Shown: positions 1 to 6,029, counted from the stretch's first letter. The stretch: 9,389 nucleotides of DNA from Pseudomonadota bacterium (GCA_025360685.1 JANYBR010000309.1:1-9389), one strand, 5' to 3'. The notes: generated by a model from the sequence alone, not told the origin. Made by a program: numbers and translations.

Positions 1-296
1 CCCGAACCGGGGCCGGTCACTTCGACTTCGAGCGTGCGCATCCCGTGTTCCATGGCTTTCTTGCCGGCATCTTCGGCCGCAACCTGGGCAGCATAGGGTG
101 TCGATTTGCGCGAACCCTTGAAGCCCATCATGCCGGCGGACGACCAGGAAACCGAGTTGCCCTGCTGATCGGTGATCGTGATGATCGTGTTGTTGAAGGT
201 GGCCGCGACATGCGCCACGCCGACGACAACGTTCTTCTTTTCCTTCTTGCGGGCGCGGCCCGCCTTCTTTTCCGGTGCTGCTGCTGGGGCTGCCAT
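1..296 (-). CDS. rpsK: 30S ribosomal protein uS11 (S11), 3' end outside window
   Basis: uS11 sits on the platform of the small subunit, binds 16S rRNA near the 690 and 720 loops and helps form the mRNA exit region. The first 98 residues are visible. After an Ala/Lys/Arg-rich tail (residues 2-21) the protein shows the family signatures VAHVAATFNNTIITITD (about 27-43) and GMMGFKGSRKSTPYAAQ (55-71); the reading frame leaves the window at base 1. The ATG at 296 lies 4 nt after the rpsM stop, with only a weak GAAG about 7 nt upstream, so translational coupling to rpsM is likely. In Alphaproteobacteria rpoA and rplQ normally follow, outside the window. Identity is certain; the only doubt is the unseen C-terminus. 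Confidence 0.97.
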   Translation of the reverse strand, partial: MAAPAAAPEKKAGRARKKEKKNVVVGVAHVAATFNNTIITITDQQGNSVSWSSAGMMGFKGSRKSTPYAAQVAAEDAGKKAMEHGMRTLEVEVTGPGS

Positions 297-300
297 GTGA

Positions 301-678
301 TTACTTCGTTACCTTCTTCTTGCCGGCGATCGCTTTCGCGGGACCCTTGCGCGTACGCGCGTTGGTGTGCGTACGCTGGCCGCGAACCGGAAGGCTTTTG
401 CGGTGACGCAAGCCGCGATAGCAACCCAGATCCATGAGGCGCTTGATGTTCATCGCCACTTCGCGGCGCAGATCGCCTTCAACCAGATAGTCGCGGTCGA
501 TGGCTTCGCGGATCTGGATGATTTCCGCCTCGGTCAGATCGTGCACGCGGCGCGAGGTCGCAATGCCGACCTTCTCGCAGATCTCCTTGGCCTTTGCCTG
601 GCCGATTCCATGGATATAACGAAGGCCGATCTCGACCCGCTTCTGGGTAGGAATATTGACGCCGGCGATGCGTGCCAC
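301..678 (-). CDS. rpsM: 30S ribosomal protein uS13 (S13), GTG start
   Basis: uS13 lies on the head of the small subunit and makes inter-subunit bridges and P-site tRNA contacts through its C-terminal tail. The 125-residue product is of normal length. It begins ARIAGVNIP, carries the helix-two-turn-helix segment around HGIGQAKAKEICEKVGI (23-39) and ends with the conserved basic motif RGQRTHTNARTRKGP (99-113) and a lysine-rich tail. The start is GTG at 678, supported by GGAG at 685-688, six bases away, and by the exact match of the N-terminus to the family. It is the first gene of the left transcription unit, with a strong promoter at 822-849 and a leader of about 137 nt. In related genomes it directly follows adk; here a plus-strand amidohydrolase separates them. 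Confidence 0.98.
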   Translation of the reverse strand: MARIAGVNIPTQKRVEIGLRYIHGIGQAKAKEICEKVGIATSRRVHDLTEAEIIQIREAIDRDYLVEGDLRREVAMNIKRLMDLGCYRGLRHRKSLPVRGQRTHTNARTRKGPAKAIAGKKKVTK

Positions 679-680
679 GA

Positions 681-711
681 GTTTCTCCGAATGCCCATAA
701 GGCCTTGAAAC
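681..711 (-). promoter_or_regulatory. Potential hairpin around the rpsM ribosome binding site
   Basis: GTTTC (711-707) can pair with GAAAC (685-681), enclosing a 21-nt loop that contains an AAGGCCTT palindrome and most of the GGAG ribosome binding site (688-685). The stem is only 5 bp, so it may form transiently or not at all. If it does form, it would put the rpsM ribosome binding site at a hairpin base, a common arrangement for translational control. Confidence 0.25.
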
Positions 712-748
712 AGCTGTTATTTTCTTGTCGACCTATTTCTGAGCAAAT

Positions 749-787
749 AACCGGGGCGCGCTTCGGTTGGGAGCGCGTCAAAAACCG
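749..787 (-). promoter_or_regulatory. Possible pseudoknot or alternative hairpins in the rpsM leader
   Basis: In the minus-strand leader, CGCGCT (777-772) pairs with AGCGCG (762-757) across a 9-nt loop. That loop contains AACCG (768-764), which is complementary to two copies of CGGTT: one upstream (787-783) and one downstream (753-749). Pairing of the loop with the downstream copy would give an H-type pseudoknot; pairing with the upstream copy would compete with the hairpin. This is seen only as base complementarity. E. coli uses a pseudoknot leader at the equivalent gene, repressed by S4, but this sequence is not obviously related to it. Confidence 0.4.
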
Positions 788-821
788 GATATTTCCAGGG
801 AAACCGTCCGCAAGGGCGCGG

Positions 822-849
822 ATTATATGAATCACGCCCCCTCAGTCAA
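822..849 (-). promoter_or_regulatory. Sigma-70-type promoter for rpsM-rpsK
   Basis: Read on the minus strand, TTGACT (849-844) and TATAAT (827-822) are separated by 16 bp, five of six and six of six matches to the housekeeping consensus. Transcription would start near 815, giving a leader of about 137 nt before the rpsM GTG. The promoter is needed because the upstream neighbour is an opposing gene, so rpsM cannot be read from the spc operon. The start point is inferred. Confidence 0.8.
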
Positions 850-860
850 TGGCCATTAAC
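845..860. repeat. 16-bp imperfect palindrome between divergent -35 boxes
   Basis: The sequence GTCAATGGCCATTAAC is symmetric apart from one mismatched pair (847 with 858); its central 10 bp AATGGCCATT is a perfect palindrome. The left half overlaps the rpsM -35 (TTGACT on the minus strand) and the right half overlaps TTAACA on the plus strand, so two -35-like hexamers face away from each other across 6 bp. It may be an operator or simply the result of back-to-back promoters. Confidence 0.4.
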
Positions 861-896
861 ATATTGTTTCGCGGGCCGTATCGAACGTCGCATAAT
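856..896 (+). promoter_or_regulatory. Weak candidate promoters for the amidohydrolase gene
   Basis: Two readings are possible on the plus strand. TTAACA (856-861) with TATCGA (879-884) has 17-bp spacing, a good -35 and a poor -10. CATAAT (891-896) is a good -10 but has only TTCGCG-like sequence at the right distance upstream. Neither is convincing, and the gene may depend on an activator or an alternative sigma factor. Confidence 0.25.
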
Positions 897-990
897 GCCG
901 AATATGGCGGCAAATCTGCCCCCGCGTCACGGTTGTCGCCCGCGGCCCCGTGCTTACCATGCACGACAGCCAGAACAAGCAGGACTCCAA

Positions 991-2646
991 ATGGATATCG
1001 TCATCAGGAACGCCCGCATCGTCGACGGAACGGGCGCGGCGACCTTTGCAGGCGACGTGGGCGTCAGGAACGGGCGCATCGCTGCTGTCGGCCAGGTGGC
1101 AAACAAAGGCCGTCGGGAGATCGATGCCAAGGGGCATGTCCTCAGTCCGGGCTTCATCGATATCCACACCCACTATGACCCTCAGATCTGTTGGGACCGG
1201 CTGGCGACGCCGAGCCTGGAACACGGCGTGACCACGGTCGTGATGGGCAACTGTTCGCTCAGCCTTGCCCCGGTCCGAGCGTCCGGCAAGCACAAGCTGG
1301 TCAAGATGTTCGAAAAAATCGAGGACATCAAAGAGGCGACGTTCGACGAGGCCGTTTCGTTCGCCTGGGAGAGCTTCGGCGACTATCTGGAATTCATCCG
1401 GCCGGGACTCGGACTGAATGTCGGCGCCTTGGTCGGACATTCCGCTCTGCGGTATTACGTCATGGGCAAGGAAAGCCAGGATCGGATTGCAACGGATCCC
1501 GAAATCGCCGAAATGTGCCAACTCCTGGAACAGGCCATGCGGGCCGGCGCCATCGGTCTTTCGATCTCGTACGTCGATATCGATGAGGATGGACGCCCGG
1601 TGCCGAGCCGTCTGGCCGACATGCGCGAGAAAATCGCGCTTTGCAAGGCGATGGCGAAGAGCGGACGCGGTGTCCTACAGACCGTTCCGTTCTTCATCAA
1701 CATCGAAAAACAGCTCGAGAACATCGAGGAGCTTGGCGATTTGAGCCTGGTGAGCGGCGTGATGTGCTCGATCGCGCCGATCACCTGTAGCCCCGTCGCT
1801 CCGGACAATTGGAAACGCAGTCTCGCGAAGCTGGAGGAACAACGCGCCCGTGGCGCAAAAGTCTATGGCCAGTCCATGCCACGCAGCTTCGACATCAATC
1901 TCCGGATGTCCGAGACGTCTTTCTTGCTGTACGGAATTCCCGAGTGGAACGCACTGATGCAGCTGCCGATCAAGGAACGCCTCGCCGGCTTTGCCGACGC
2001 GGAGGCGCGCAAGAATTTGGTCGATGCAGCGAACAAGCGGCTTCTTCCCTTGCTGTTCGGACTAAAGGTTGGTGACACGTACAGCGCGGTGAACAAGAAG
2101 TACGAAGGCAAGCGTCTCGCCGACATCGCACAGACCGAGGGCAAGACGTTGCCCGGGGCCATGCTCGACATCGCCGTCGCCGACGGGCTGCAAACCGAAT
2201 TCCAGCTCAAAGGCGCGATCCACACCGATCCGAACGAGACAATCAAGCTGCTCGATCATCCGTTGATCCATATCGGCGCGTCCGACGCGGGAGCGCATGT
2301 CTCCCAGTTTTGTGGCGCCGGCGATACCAGCGACCTGATGGAACGATTTGTCCGCAAGCTCGGCAAGATGAGCCTGGAGCGCGCTGTGCACCGGTTGACC
2401 GGCGAACTCGCCTCCGCCTGGGGAATCGTCGATCGCGGTACGATTGAAGTCGGCAAGGCGGCCGACCTTGTGCTGTTTGACGCCGACACCATCGCACGAC
2501 GCGAGGAAGAGTTCGTCTCGGATTTTCCGGGAGAAGCGCGCCGTTACATCTGTCACGCCGACGGCATCGAGGCGGTGATCGTCAACGGCGAGATCGTGCG
2601 CGAGAACAATGCTTACACGGTCGCAAGGCCGGGCCGCATTGTTTAG
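991..2646 (+). CDS. Amidohydrolase of the N-acyl-D-amino-acid deacylase superfamily
   Basis: A 551-residue, apparently complete cytoplasmic metal-dependent hydrolase; no signal peptide is seen. The family removes N-acyl groups from D-amino acids or opens related amide and ring substrates; the substrate here is unknown. The N-terminal strand VIRNARIVDGTG (4-15) starts the small beta-sandwich. The barrel carries the metal motif GFIDIHTHYDP (54-64, HxH at 59 and 61), GNCSLSLAP (86-94, Cys88), GHSALR (149-154), a DGRPVPSRLA motif (200-209) and IGASDAGAH (428-436, Asp432). The C-terminus returns to the sandwich with GKAADLVLFDAD (488-499). Unlike classical D-aminoacylase it has no histidine between 150 and 411. 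ATG 991 is preferred because AGGA at 981-984 precedes it and the N-terminus fits the family. It lies opposite to the ribosomal genes and its stop overlaps the adk stop. Family confident, specificity not. Confidence 0.9.
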   Translation: MDIVIRNARIVDGTGAATFAGDVGVRNGRIAAVGQVANKGRREIDAKGHVLSPGFIDIHTHYDPQICWDRLATPSLEHGVTTVVMGNCSLSLAPVRASGKHKLVKMFEKIEDIKEATFDEAVSFAWESFGDYLEFIRPGLGLNVGALVGHSALRYYVMGKESQDRIATDPEIAEMCQLLEQAMRAGAIGLSISYVDIDEDGRPVPSRLADMREKIALCKAMAKSGRGVLQTVPFFINIEKQLENIEELGDLSLVSGVMCSIAPITCSPVAPDNWKRSLAKLEEQRARGAKVYGQSMPRSFDINLRMSETSFLLYGIPEWNALMQLPIKERLAGFADAEARKNLVDAANKRLLPLLFGLKVGDTYSAVNKKYEGKRLADIAQTEGKTLPGAMLDIAVADGLQTEFQLKGAIHTDPNETIKLLDHPLIHIGASDAGAHVSQFCGAGDTSDLMERFVRKLGKMSLERAVHRLTGELASAWGIVDRGTIEVGKAADLVLFDADTIARREEEFVSDFPGEARRYICHADGIEAVIVNGEIVRENNAYTVARPGRIV

Positions 2647-3218
2647 CCCTTCTTATCGAGCGCGGCTGCGATCTGTTGCGTGACGTCGGCGATCGGCGCC
2701 ATGCCGTCAATCGTGACGACCTTGCCTTGCTTGCCATAGTACGCGAGCAAGGGGGCGGTGTTCTTGTAGTAGACGCCAAGGCGGTGCTGCAGCGTTTCGG
2801 GCGTGTCGTCGGAGCGCAGGATGCCGCCTTCCTTGATGCGCTGTTCGACCCGGTCGAGCAGGACCTTGTCGTTCACCTTGAGCTCCAGAACGACGTCGAT
2901 TTTTTTGGACCGGACAGAGAGCATTGAATCGAGCGCTTCGGCCTGCGGAATTGTGCGCGGAAAGCCGTCGAACACGGCGCCCTTGGCGCAGTCGGGTTGA
3001 TCGTAGCGCTCGGCGATTATGTCGATGACGATGTCGTCTGGCACCAGCTCGCCCTTGGTGAGCAGAGCATCGACTTTATTGCCCAATGCAGTCCCGGCCT
3101 TCACCGCTGCACGGAGCATGTCGCCGGTGGAGAGTTGCGGCAGCCCGCGCGTCTCGACGAGGACCCTGGCCTGCGTGCCCTTGCCGGCACCAGGAGGTCC
3201 GAACAGTACAAGATTCAA
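2643..3218 (-). CDS. adk: Adenylate kinase, short-lid form, TTG start
   Basis: Catalyses ATP + AMP = 2 ADP in the cytoplasm. The 191-residue product has the P-loop GPPGAGKGT (7-15), the AMP-binding region beginning STGDMLR (30-36), FDGFPRT (83-89) and the arginine-bearing RSDDTPETLQHRL (135-147). The lid between about 124 and 137 is the short type without zinc cysteines, usual in Alphaproteobacteria. The start is TTG at 3218, sharing TTGA with the secY stop. GGGGAG at 3226-3231 sits 7 nt upstream, and this start gives the standard distance to the P-loop, so coupling to secY is likely. It is the last gene of the right-hand unit; its TAA overlaps the stop of the convergent amidohydrolase by 4 bp. 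No terminator is visible after it. Confidence 0.97.
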   Translation of the reverse strand: MNLVLFGPPGAGKGTQARVLVETRGLPQLSTGDMLRAAVKAGTALGNKVDALLTKGELVPDDIVIDIIAERYDQPDCAKGAVFDGFPRTIPQAEALDSMLSVRSKKIDVVLELKVNDKVLLDRVEQRIKEGGILRSDDTPETLQHRLGVYYKNTAPLLAYYGKQGKVVTIDGMAPIADVTQQIAAALDKKG

Positions 3219-4546
3219 CGACGCGCTCCCCGAAGCTTCGCCTTCTTGATCAGACCTTCATATTGCTGCGCAATCAGATGGCTCTGGATCTGCGCCACCG
3301 TGTCCATCGTGACACTAACCACAATGAGGATCGACGTCCCGCCGAGATAGAACGGAACGTTGTAGTAGCTCGACGCGATTTCCGGAATGAGACAGACGCC
3401 GGCCAGATAGAGTGCGCCGACCACGGTGATGCGGGTCAGCACATAGTCGATGTGCTCGGCCGTTTTCTTACCGGGGCGGATGCCCGGGACGAAGCCGCCA
3501 TACTTCTTCAGGTTGTCGGCGGTCTCTTCCGGATTGAAGACGATCGATGTGTAGAAAAAGGCGAAGAACAGGATCATCAATCCGTAGAGGACGAGATAGA
3601 GCGGTTGACCGTGGCTGATATAGGTCAAAACCGTCTGCAGCCAATCGGGAATATTTTGTGCGTTGAAGCCTGCCACCGTCGTCGGCATCAGCAGAATCGA
3701 CGAAGCAAAAATCGGCGGAATGACGCCGGAGACATTGAGCTTGAGCGGTAGATGGGAGGATTCACCGCCGTACATCTTGTTACCGACTTGCCGCTTCGGA
3801 TACTGCACGAGCAGCCGCCGCTGCGCGCGCTCCATGAAAACGATTCCAGAGACAAGTGCGGCGATGAAAATAATCCCGCCGATAACCATGATGGGGCCGA
3901 TGGCGCCGGTGCGCACCGATTCAAAGGCCTGACCGATATATTGGGGAAAGCGGGCGACGATGCCCGCGAAAATGATCAGCGATATGCCGTTGCCGACACC
4001 TCGGCTGGTGATCTGCTCGCCAATCCACATCAGGAGAATTGTGCCACCTGTCAGGGTGATCACCGCCTCCATGCGGAAGAATAAGCCCGGGTTGATCACG
4101 ATCCCCTGTGTGTGTTCCAGACCGATCGCGATGCCGAAGGCCTGCACTGCCGCCAGTCCGACCGTGCCGTAGCGCGTGTACTGGTTCATGATTTTTCGCC
4201 CAGCCTCGCCTTCCTTTTTCAGGTTTTCGAGTTCGGGAAACACCGTCGTCATCAGCTGGATGATGATCGAAGCCGAGATGTACGGCATGATGCCCAGCGA
4301 GAAGATCGCCATACGGCTGACGGCGCCGCCGGCCAGTACGTTGAAGACATCGAGAAACCCGCCAGCTTGCGTGTCCATCAGATGCTTCATGCCGGCCGGA
4401 TCGATGCCGGGCATGGGGATGTACGTGCCCAGGCGCGCCACGATGAGAGCACCAAGCGTGAACAGAATTCGCTGCCGCAGTTCGGTCGCCTTGCCGAAGC
4501 TGCTGAAATTGAAATTGGCGGCCAATTGTTCGGCTGCTGACGCCAT
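3215..4546 (-). CDS. secY: Protein translocase subunit SecY
   Basis: SecY is the pore subunit of the SecYEG inner-membrane channel that exports and inserts proteins together with SecA or ribosomes. The 443-residue product has ten predicted membrane segments (about 28-46, 76-100, 126-146, 160-178, 188-207, 216-238, 272-294, 315-337, 374-392, 397-417). Recognisable stretches are the plug region after TM1 (FLDVFNVLAGGAVSRMA, 64-80), GEQITSRGVGNGISLIIF (176-193), NVSGVIPPIFASS (271-283), the cytosolic loop GGFVPGIRPGKKTAEH (350-365) that contacts SecA or the ribosome, and the basic tail QQYEGLIKKAKLRGARR. ATG 4546 has GGAG six bases upstream. It follows rplO after an unusual 84-nt gap with an inverted repeat and overlaps adk by 4 nt. 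Length and motifs are ordinary for the family. Confidence 0.98.
   Translation of the reverse strand: MASAAEQLAANFNFSSFGKATELRQRILFTLGALIVARLGTYIPMPGIDPAGMKHLMDTQAGGFLDVFNVLAGGAVSRMAIFSLGIMPYISASIIIQLMTTVFPELENLKKEGEAGRKIMNQYTRYGTVGLAAVQAFGIAIGLEHTQGIVINPGLFFRMEAVITLTGGTILLMWIGEQITSRGVGNGISLIIFAGIVARFPQYIGQAFESVRTGAIGPIMVIGGIIFIAALVSGIVFMERAQRRLLVQYPKRQVGNKMYGGESSHLPLKLNVSGVIPPIFASSILLMPTTVAGFNAQNIPDWLQTVLTYISHGQPLYLVLYGLMILFFAFFYTSIVFNPEETADNLKKYGGFVPGIRPGKKTAEHIDYVLTRITVVGALYLAGVCLIPEIASSYYNVPFYLGGTSILIVVSVTMDTVAQIQSHLIAQQYEGLIKKAKLRGARR
3226..3231 (-). promoter_or_regulatory. Ribosome binding site for the TTG start of adk
   Basis: GGGGAG on the minus strand, inside the end of secY, lies 7 nt before the TTG at 3218. 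It decides the start: no ATG or GTG in this frame would place the P-loop at the usual distance from the N-terminus. Confidence 0.75.
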
Positions 4547-4562
4547 CTGTCTCTCCCGAATC

Positions 4563-4588
4563 AGGCCGACTTTATATCGGGTCGGCCT
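4563..4588 (-). repeat. Perfect 8-bp inverted repeat upstream of secY
   Basis: AGGCCGAC (minus strand, 4588-4581) and GTCGGCCT (4570-4563) form a perfect 8-bp stem with a 10-nt AT-containing loop, ending 16 nt before the secY ATG and just upstream of its GGAG. No U-run follows, so it is not an intrinsic terminator. It may be an RNA processing or stability element, or may influence secY translation. The loop contains TATAAA, with TTGTCG 19 bp upstream, a poor promoter match. Confidence 0.55.
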
Positions 4589-4630
4589 CGTCCATCGACA
4601 AGCTCAATCGAGGGACACGGCCAATATAGC

Positions 4631-5182
4631 CTAACCTTTGCGGGCCGCCCGTTTTTCGATTGCCTTGGCCCGGCGCTGCTTCCTTTTGCCCGGCTCGCCC
4701 TTCTTGTTCATGTAGTTGGCCTTCTTGAACGTAGCGGTGAGCGTGCCGCCGGCCTTTTCGATCGCCGCACGTGCCGAAACCGACGACCCGGCCACTTCGA
4801 TGTTAATCTTGGCGGTCAATTCGCCCGATCCGAGCAGGCGTACGCCGTCCCGGTTCTTGTGAACGATATTGGCCTTCCTGAGCGTTTCCCCTGTGATTTT
4901 CTGACCCGCGTCGATCTTTTTGTCGTCGATGGCCTTTTGCAGACGACCCAGATTCAGTTCGACGAAATCGTTCGCGAAAATATTTTTGAAGCCGCGCTTG
5001 GGCACGCGCATGTGCAGGGGCATCTGGCCACCTTCGAAGCCGTAGACCTTGGTGCCTGTGCGCGCCTTCGCGCCTTTCACACCGCGACCGGAGGTCTTGC
5101 CGAGTCCGGAAGATGAACCGCGACCGACCTTGTCCTTGCGCTTGTGCGCGCCGGGATTGTTGTGAATTTCATTCAGCTTCAT
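4631..5182 (-). CDS. rplO: 50S ribosomal protein uL15 (L15) with basic C-terminal tail
   Basis: uL15 binds 23S rRNA deep in the large subunit and is a late assembly protein. The 183-residue product starts MKLNEIHNNPGAHKRKDKVG, followed by the glycine-rich rRNA-binding stretch GRGSSSGLGKTSGRGVKGAKAR (20-41), GFEGGQMPLHMRVPKRGF (48-65) and the globular C-terminal part ending near VSARAAIEKAGGTLTA (135-150). After that comes a strongly basic tail of about 33 residues (151-183, rich in Lys and Arg), which makes it longer than the roughly 145-165 residues common in the family. ATG 5182 has GGAG about 7-8 nt upstream. It follows rpmD by 47 nt and is followed by the 84-nt gap before secY. Confidence 0.97.
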   Translation of the reverse strand: MKLNEIHNNPGAHKRKDKVGRGSSSGLGKTSGRGVKGAKARTGTKVYGFEGGQMPLHMRVPKRGFKNIFANDFVELNLGRLQKAIDDKKIDAGQKITGETLRKANIVHKNRDGVRLLGSGELTAKINIEVAGSSVSARAAIEKAGGTLTATFKKANYMNKKGEPGKRKQRRAKAIEKRAARKG

Positions 5183-5229
5183 TGTAACTCTCCATGGCCG
5201 GGCAGCGTCAGCGCGACCCCGCCATCCAA

Positions 5230-5433
5230 CTACTTCTTGTCTTCAACAACCTCGACGAGGTGGCGAACGGCATAGATCATGCCGCGGACGGATGGCGTGT
5301 CTTCGAGCGTACGCGTACGGCGAATCTTGCCGAGGCCGAGCCCGCGCAACGTCGCGGCCTGGATGTCGGGCTTGCGATTGGCGCTGCGGATCTGGCGCAC
5401 TGTCACGGTCTTCTTGGATTTCTTGTCAGCCAT
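5230..5433 (-). CDS. rpmD: 50S ribosomal protein uL30 (L30)
   Basis: uL30 is a small two-domain protein of the large subunit that contacts 23S rRNA and helps stabilise its fold. The 67-residue product has the expected core: TVTVRQIRSANRKPDIQAAT (9-28), then LRGLGLGKIRRTRTLEDTPS (29-48), then RGMIYAVRHLVEVVE. Bacterial uL30 is typically about 60 residues, so the short Asp/Lys-rich N-terminus is the only addition. ATG 5433 is preceded by AAGGAA, whose first bases are part of the rpsE stop codon region, implying coupling to rpsE (12-nt gap). Its position between rpsE and rplO is the universal spc order. Confidence 0.97.
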   Translation of the reverse strand: MADKKSKKTVTVRQIRSANRKPDIQAATLRGLGLGKIRRTRTLEDTPSVRGMIYAVRHLVEVVEDKK

Positions 5434-5445
5434 AACAATTGTTCC

Positions 5446-6015
5446 TTACGAGGCGGATGCCTGCTCGCCCTGCTGGCCTTCGCGGCGCGCGATGATTTCC
5501 GTCACGCTGCGACCCCGGCGTTGCGCCACCATGCGGGGGCTTTGCTGGTTCTTCAGTCCATCAAAGATGGCGCGCACCATATTGTACGGATTGGAGGAGC
5601 CCAGCGACTTGCACACCACATCGCCGACGCCAAGAGCTTCGAATACCGCGCGCAGCGGACCGCCTGCGATTACGCCGGTACCCGCCGGAGCCGGACGCAC
5701 GATAACCTTGCCGGCACCGTGATGGCCGCGAACTTCGTGATGCAACGTGCGGCCATCCTTCAGCGGCACACGGATGAGCGCACGCTTGGCAGCTTCAGTG
5801 GCCTTGCGGATCGCTTCTGGAACTTCGCGCGCCTTGCCATGACCAAAGCCGACCCGGCCGCGCTGATCGCCGACAACGACGAGTGCCGCGAAACCGAAAC
5901 GACGGCCGCCCTTGACCACCTTGGCCACGCGATTGATGTGGACCAGCTTGTCGACGAACTCGCTATCGCGGTCTTCGCGATCGCGATCCCGCCGTCTGCC
6001 TTCTTCACGCGCCAT
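5446..6015 (-). CDS. rpsE: 30S ribosomal protein uS5 (S5)
   Basis: uS5 lies on the back of the small subunit at the mRNA entry channel and takes part in decoding accuracy; changes in its N-terminal domain give spectinomycin resistance in other bacteria. The 189-residue product begins with a charged Arg/Asp/Glu segment (2-18), then the double-stranded-RNA-binding-like domain with KLVHINRVAKVVKGGRRF (23-40) and GHGKAREVPEAIRKA (58-72), then the C-terminal ribosomal S5 domain with GTGVIAGGPLRAVFEALGV (112-130) and SLGSSNPYNMVRA (137-149). ATG 6015 is preceded by GAGGAAG, overlapping the rplR stop region (14-nt gap). Length and motifs are ordinary. Confidence 0.98.
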   Translation of the reverse strand: MAREEGRRRDRDREDRDSEFVDKLVHINRVAKVVKGGRRFGFAALVVVGDQRGRVGFGHGKAREVPEAIRKATEAAKRALIRVPLKDGRTLHHEVRGHHGAGKVIVRPAPAGTGVIAGGPLRAVFEALGVGDVVCKSLGSSNPYNMVRAIFDGLKNQQSPRMVAQRRGRSVTEIIARREGQQGEQASAS

Positions 6016-6029
6016 GACTCAGTTCTTCC

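Larger units (their letters stand above)
679..990. other. Intergenic region between divergent rpsM and amidohydrolase gene (312 nt)
   Basis: The largest gene-free stretch in the window separates two divergently transcribed genes, so it must carry the start signals for both. On the minus strand it holds a near-consensus promoter and a structured leader for rpsM. On the plus strand it holds only weak promoter candidates and about 88-100 nt of leader for the amidohydrolase. A 16-bp imperfect palindrome lies where the two putative -35 boxes face each other. I see no tRNA, no terminator and no convincing small gene here. Confidence 0.8.

Noticed and set aside
709..718. AACAGCTGTT perfect palindrome in the rpsM leader
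   Set aside because: A 10-bp palindrome alone is weak evidence for a binding site, and it lies well downstream of the promoter. Noted only as part of the leader.
895..990. Upstream ATG at 895 extending the amidohydrolase by 32 residues
   Set aside because: The added residues are proline/arginine-rich and unlike the family, and the ATG overlaps the -10 candidate. ATG 991 has AGGA at good spacing and gives the expected N-terminus.
856..1521. Minus-strand open frame opposite the amidohydrolase N-terminal half
   Set aside because: The plus-strand translation has clear family motifs; the antisense frame has none, and it would run through the rpsM promoter region.
3086..3751. Plus-strand open frame opposite adk and secY
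   Set aside because: Shadow of two well-identified minus-strand genes, with no family resemblance.
4563..4588. Intrinsic terminator between rplO and secY
   Set aside because: No T-run follows the stem on either strand, and secY starts 16 nt later in an evident operon.
4571..4601. Internal secY promoter (TTGTCG, 19 bp, TATAAA)
   Set aside because: The spacing is too long and the -35 poor; the TATAAA lies in the hairpin loop and may be chance.
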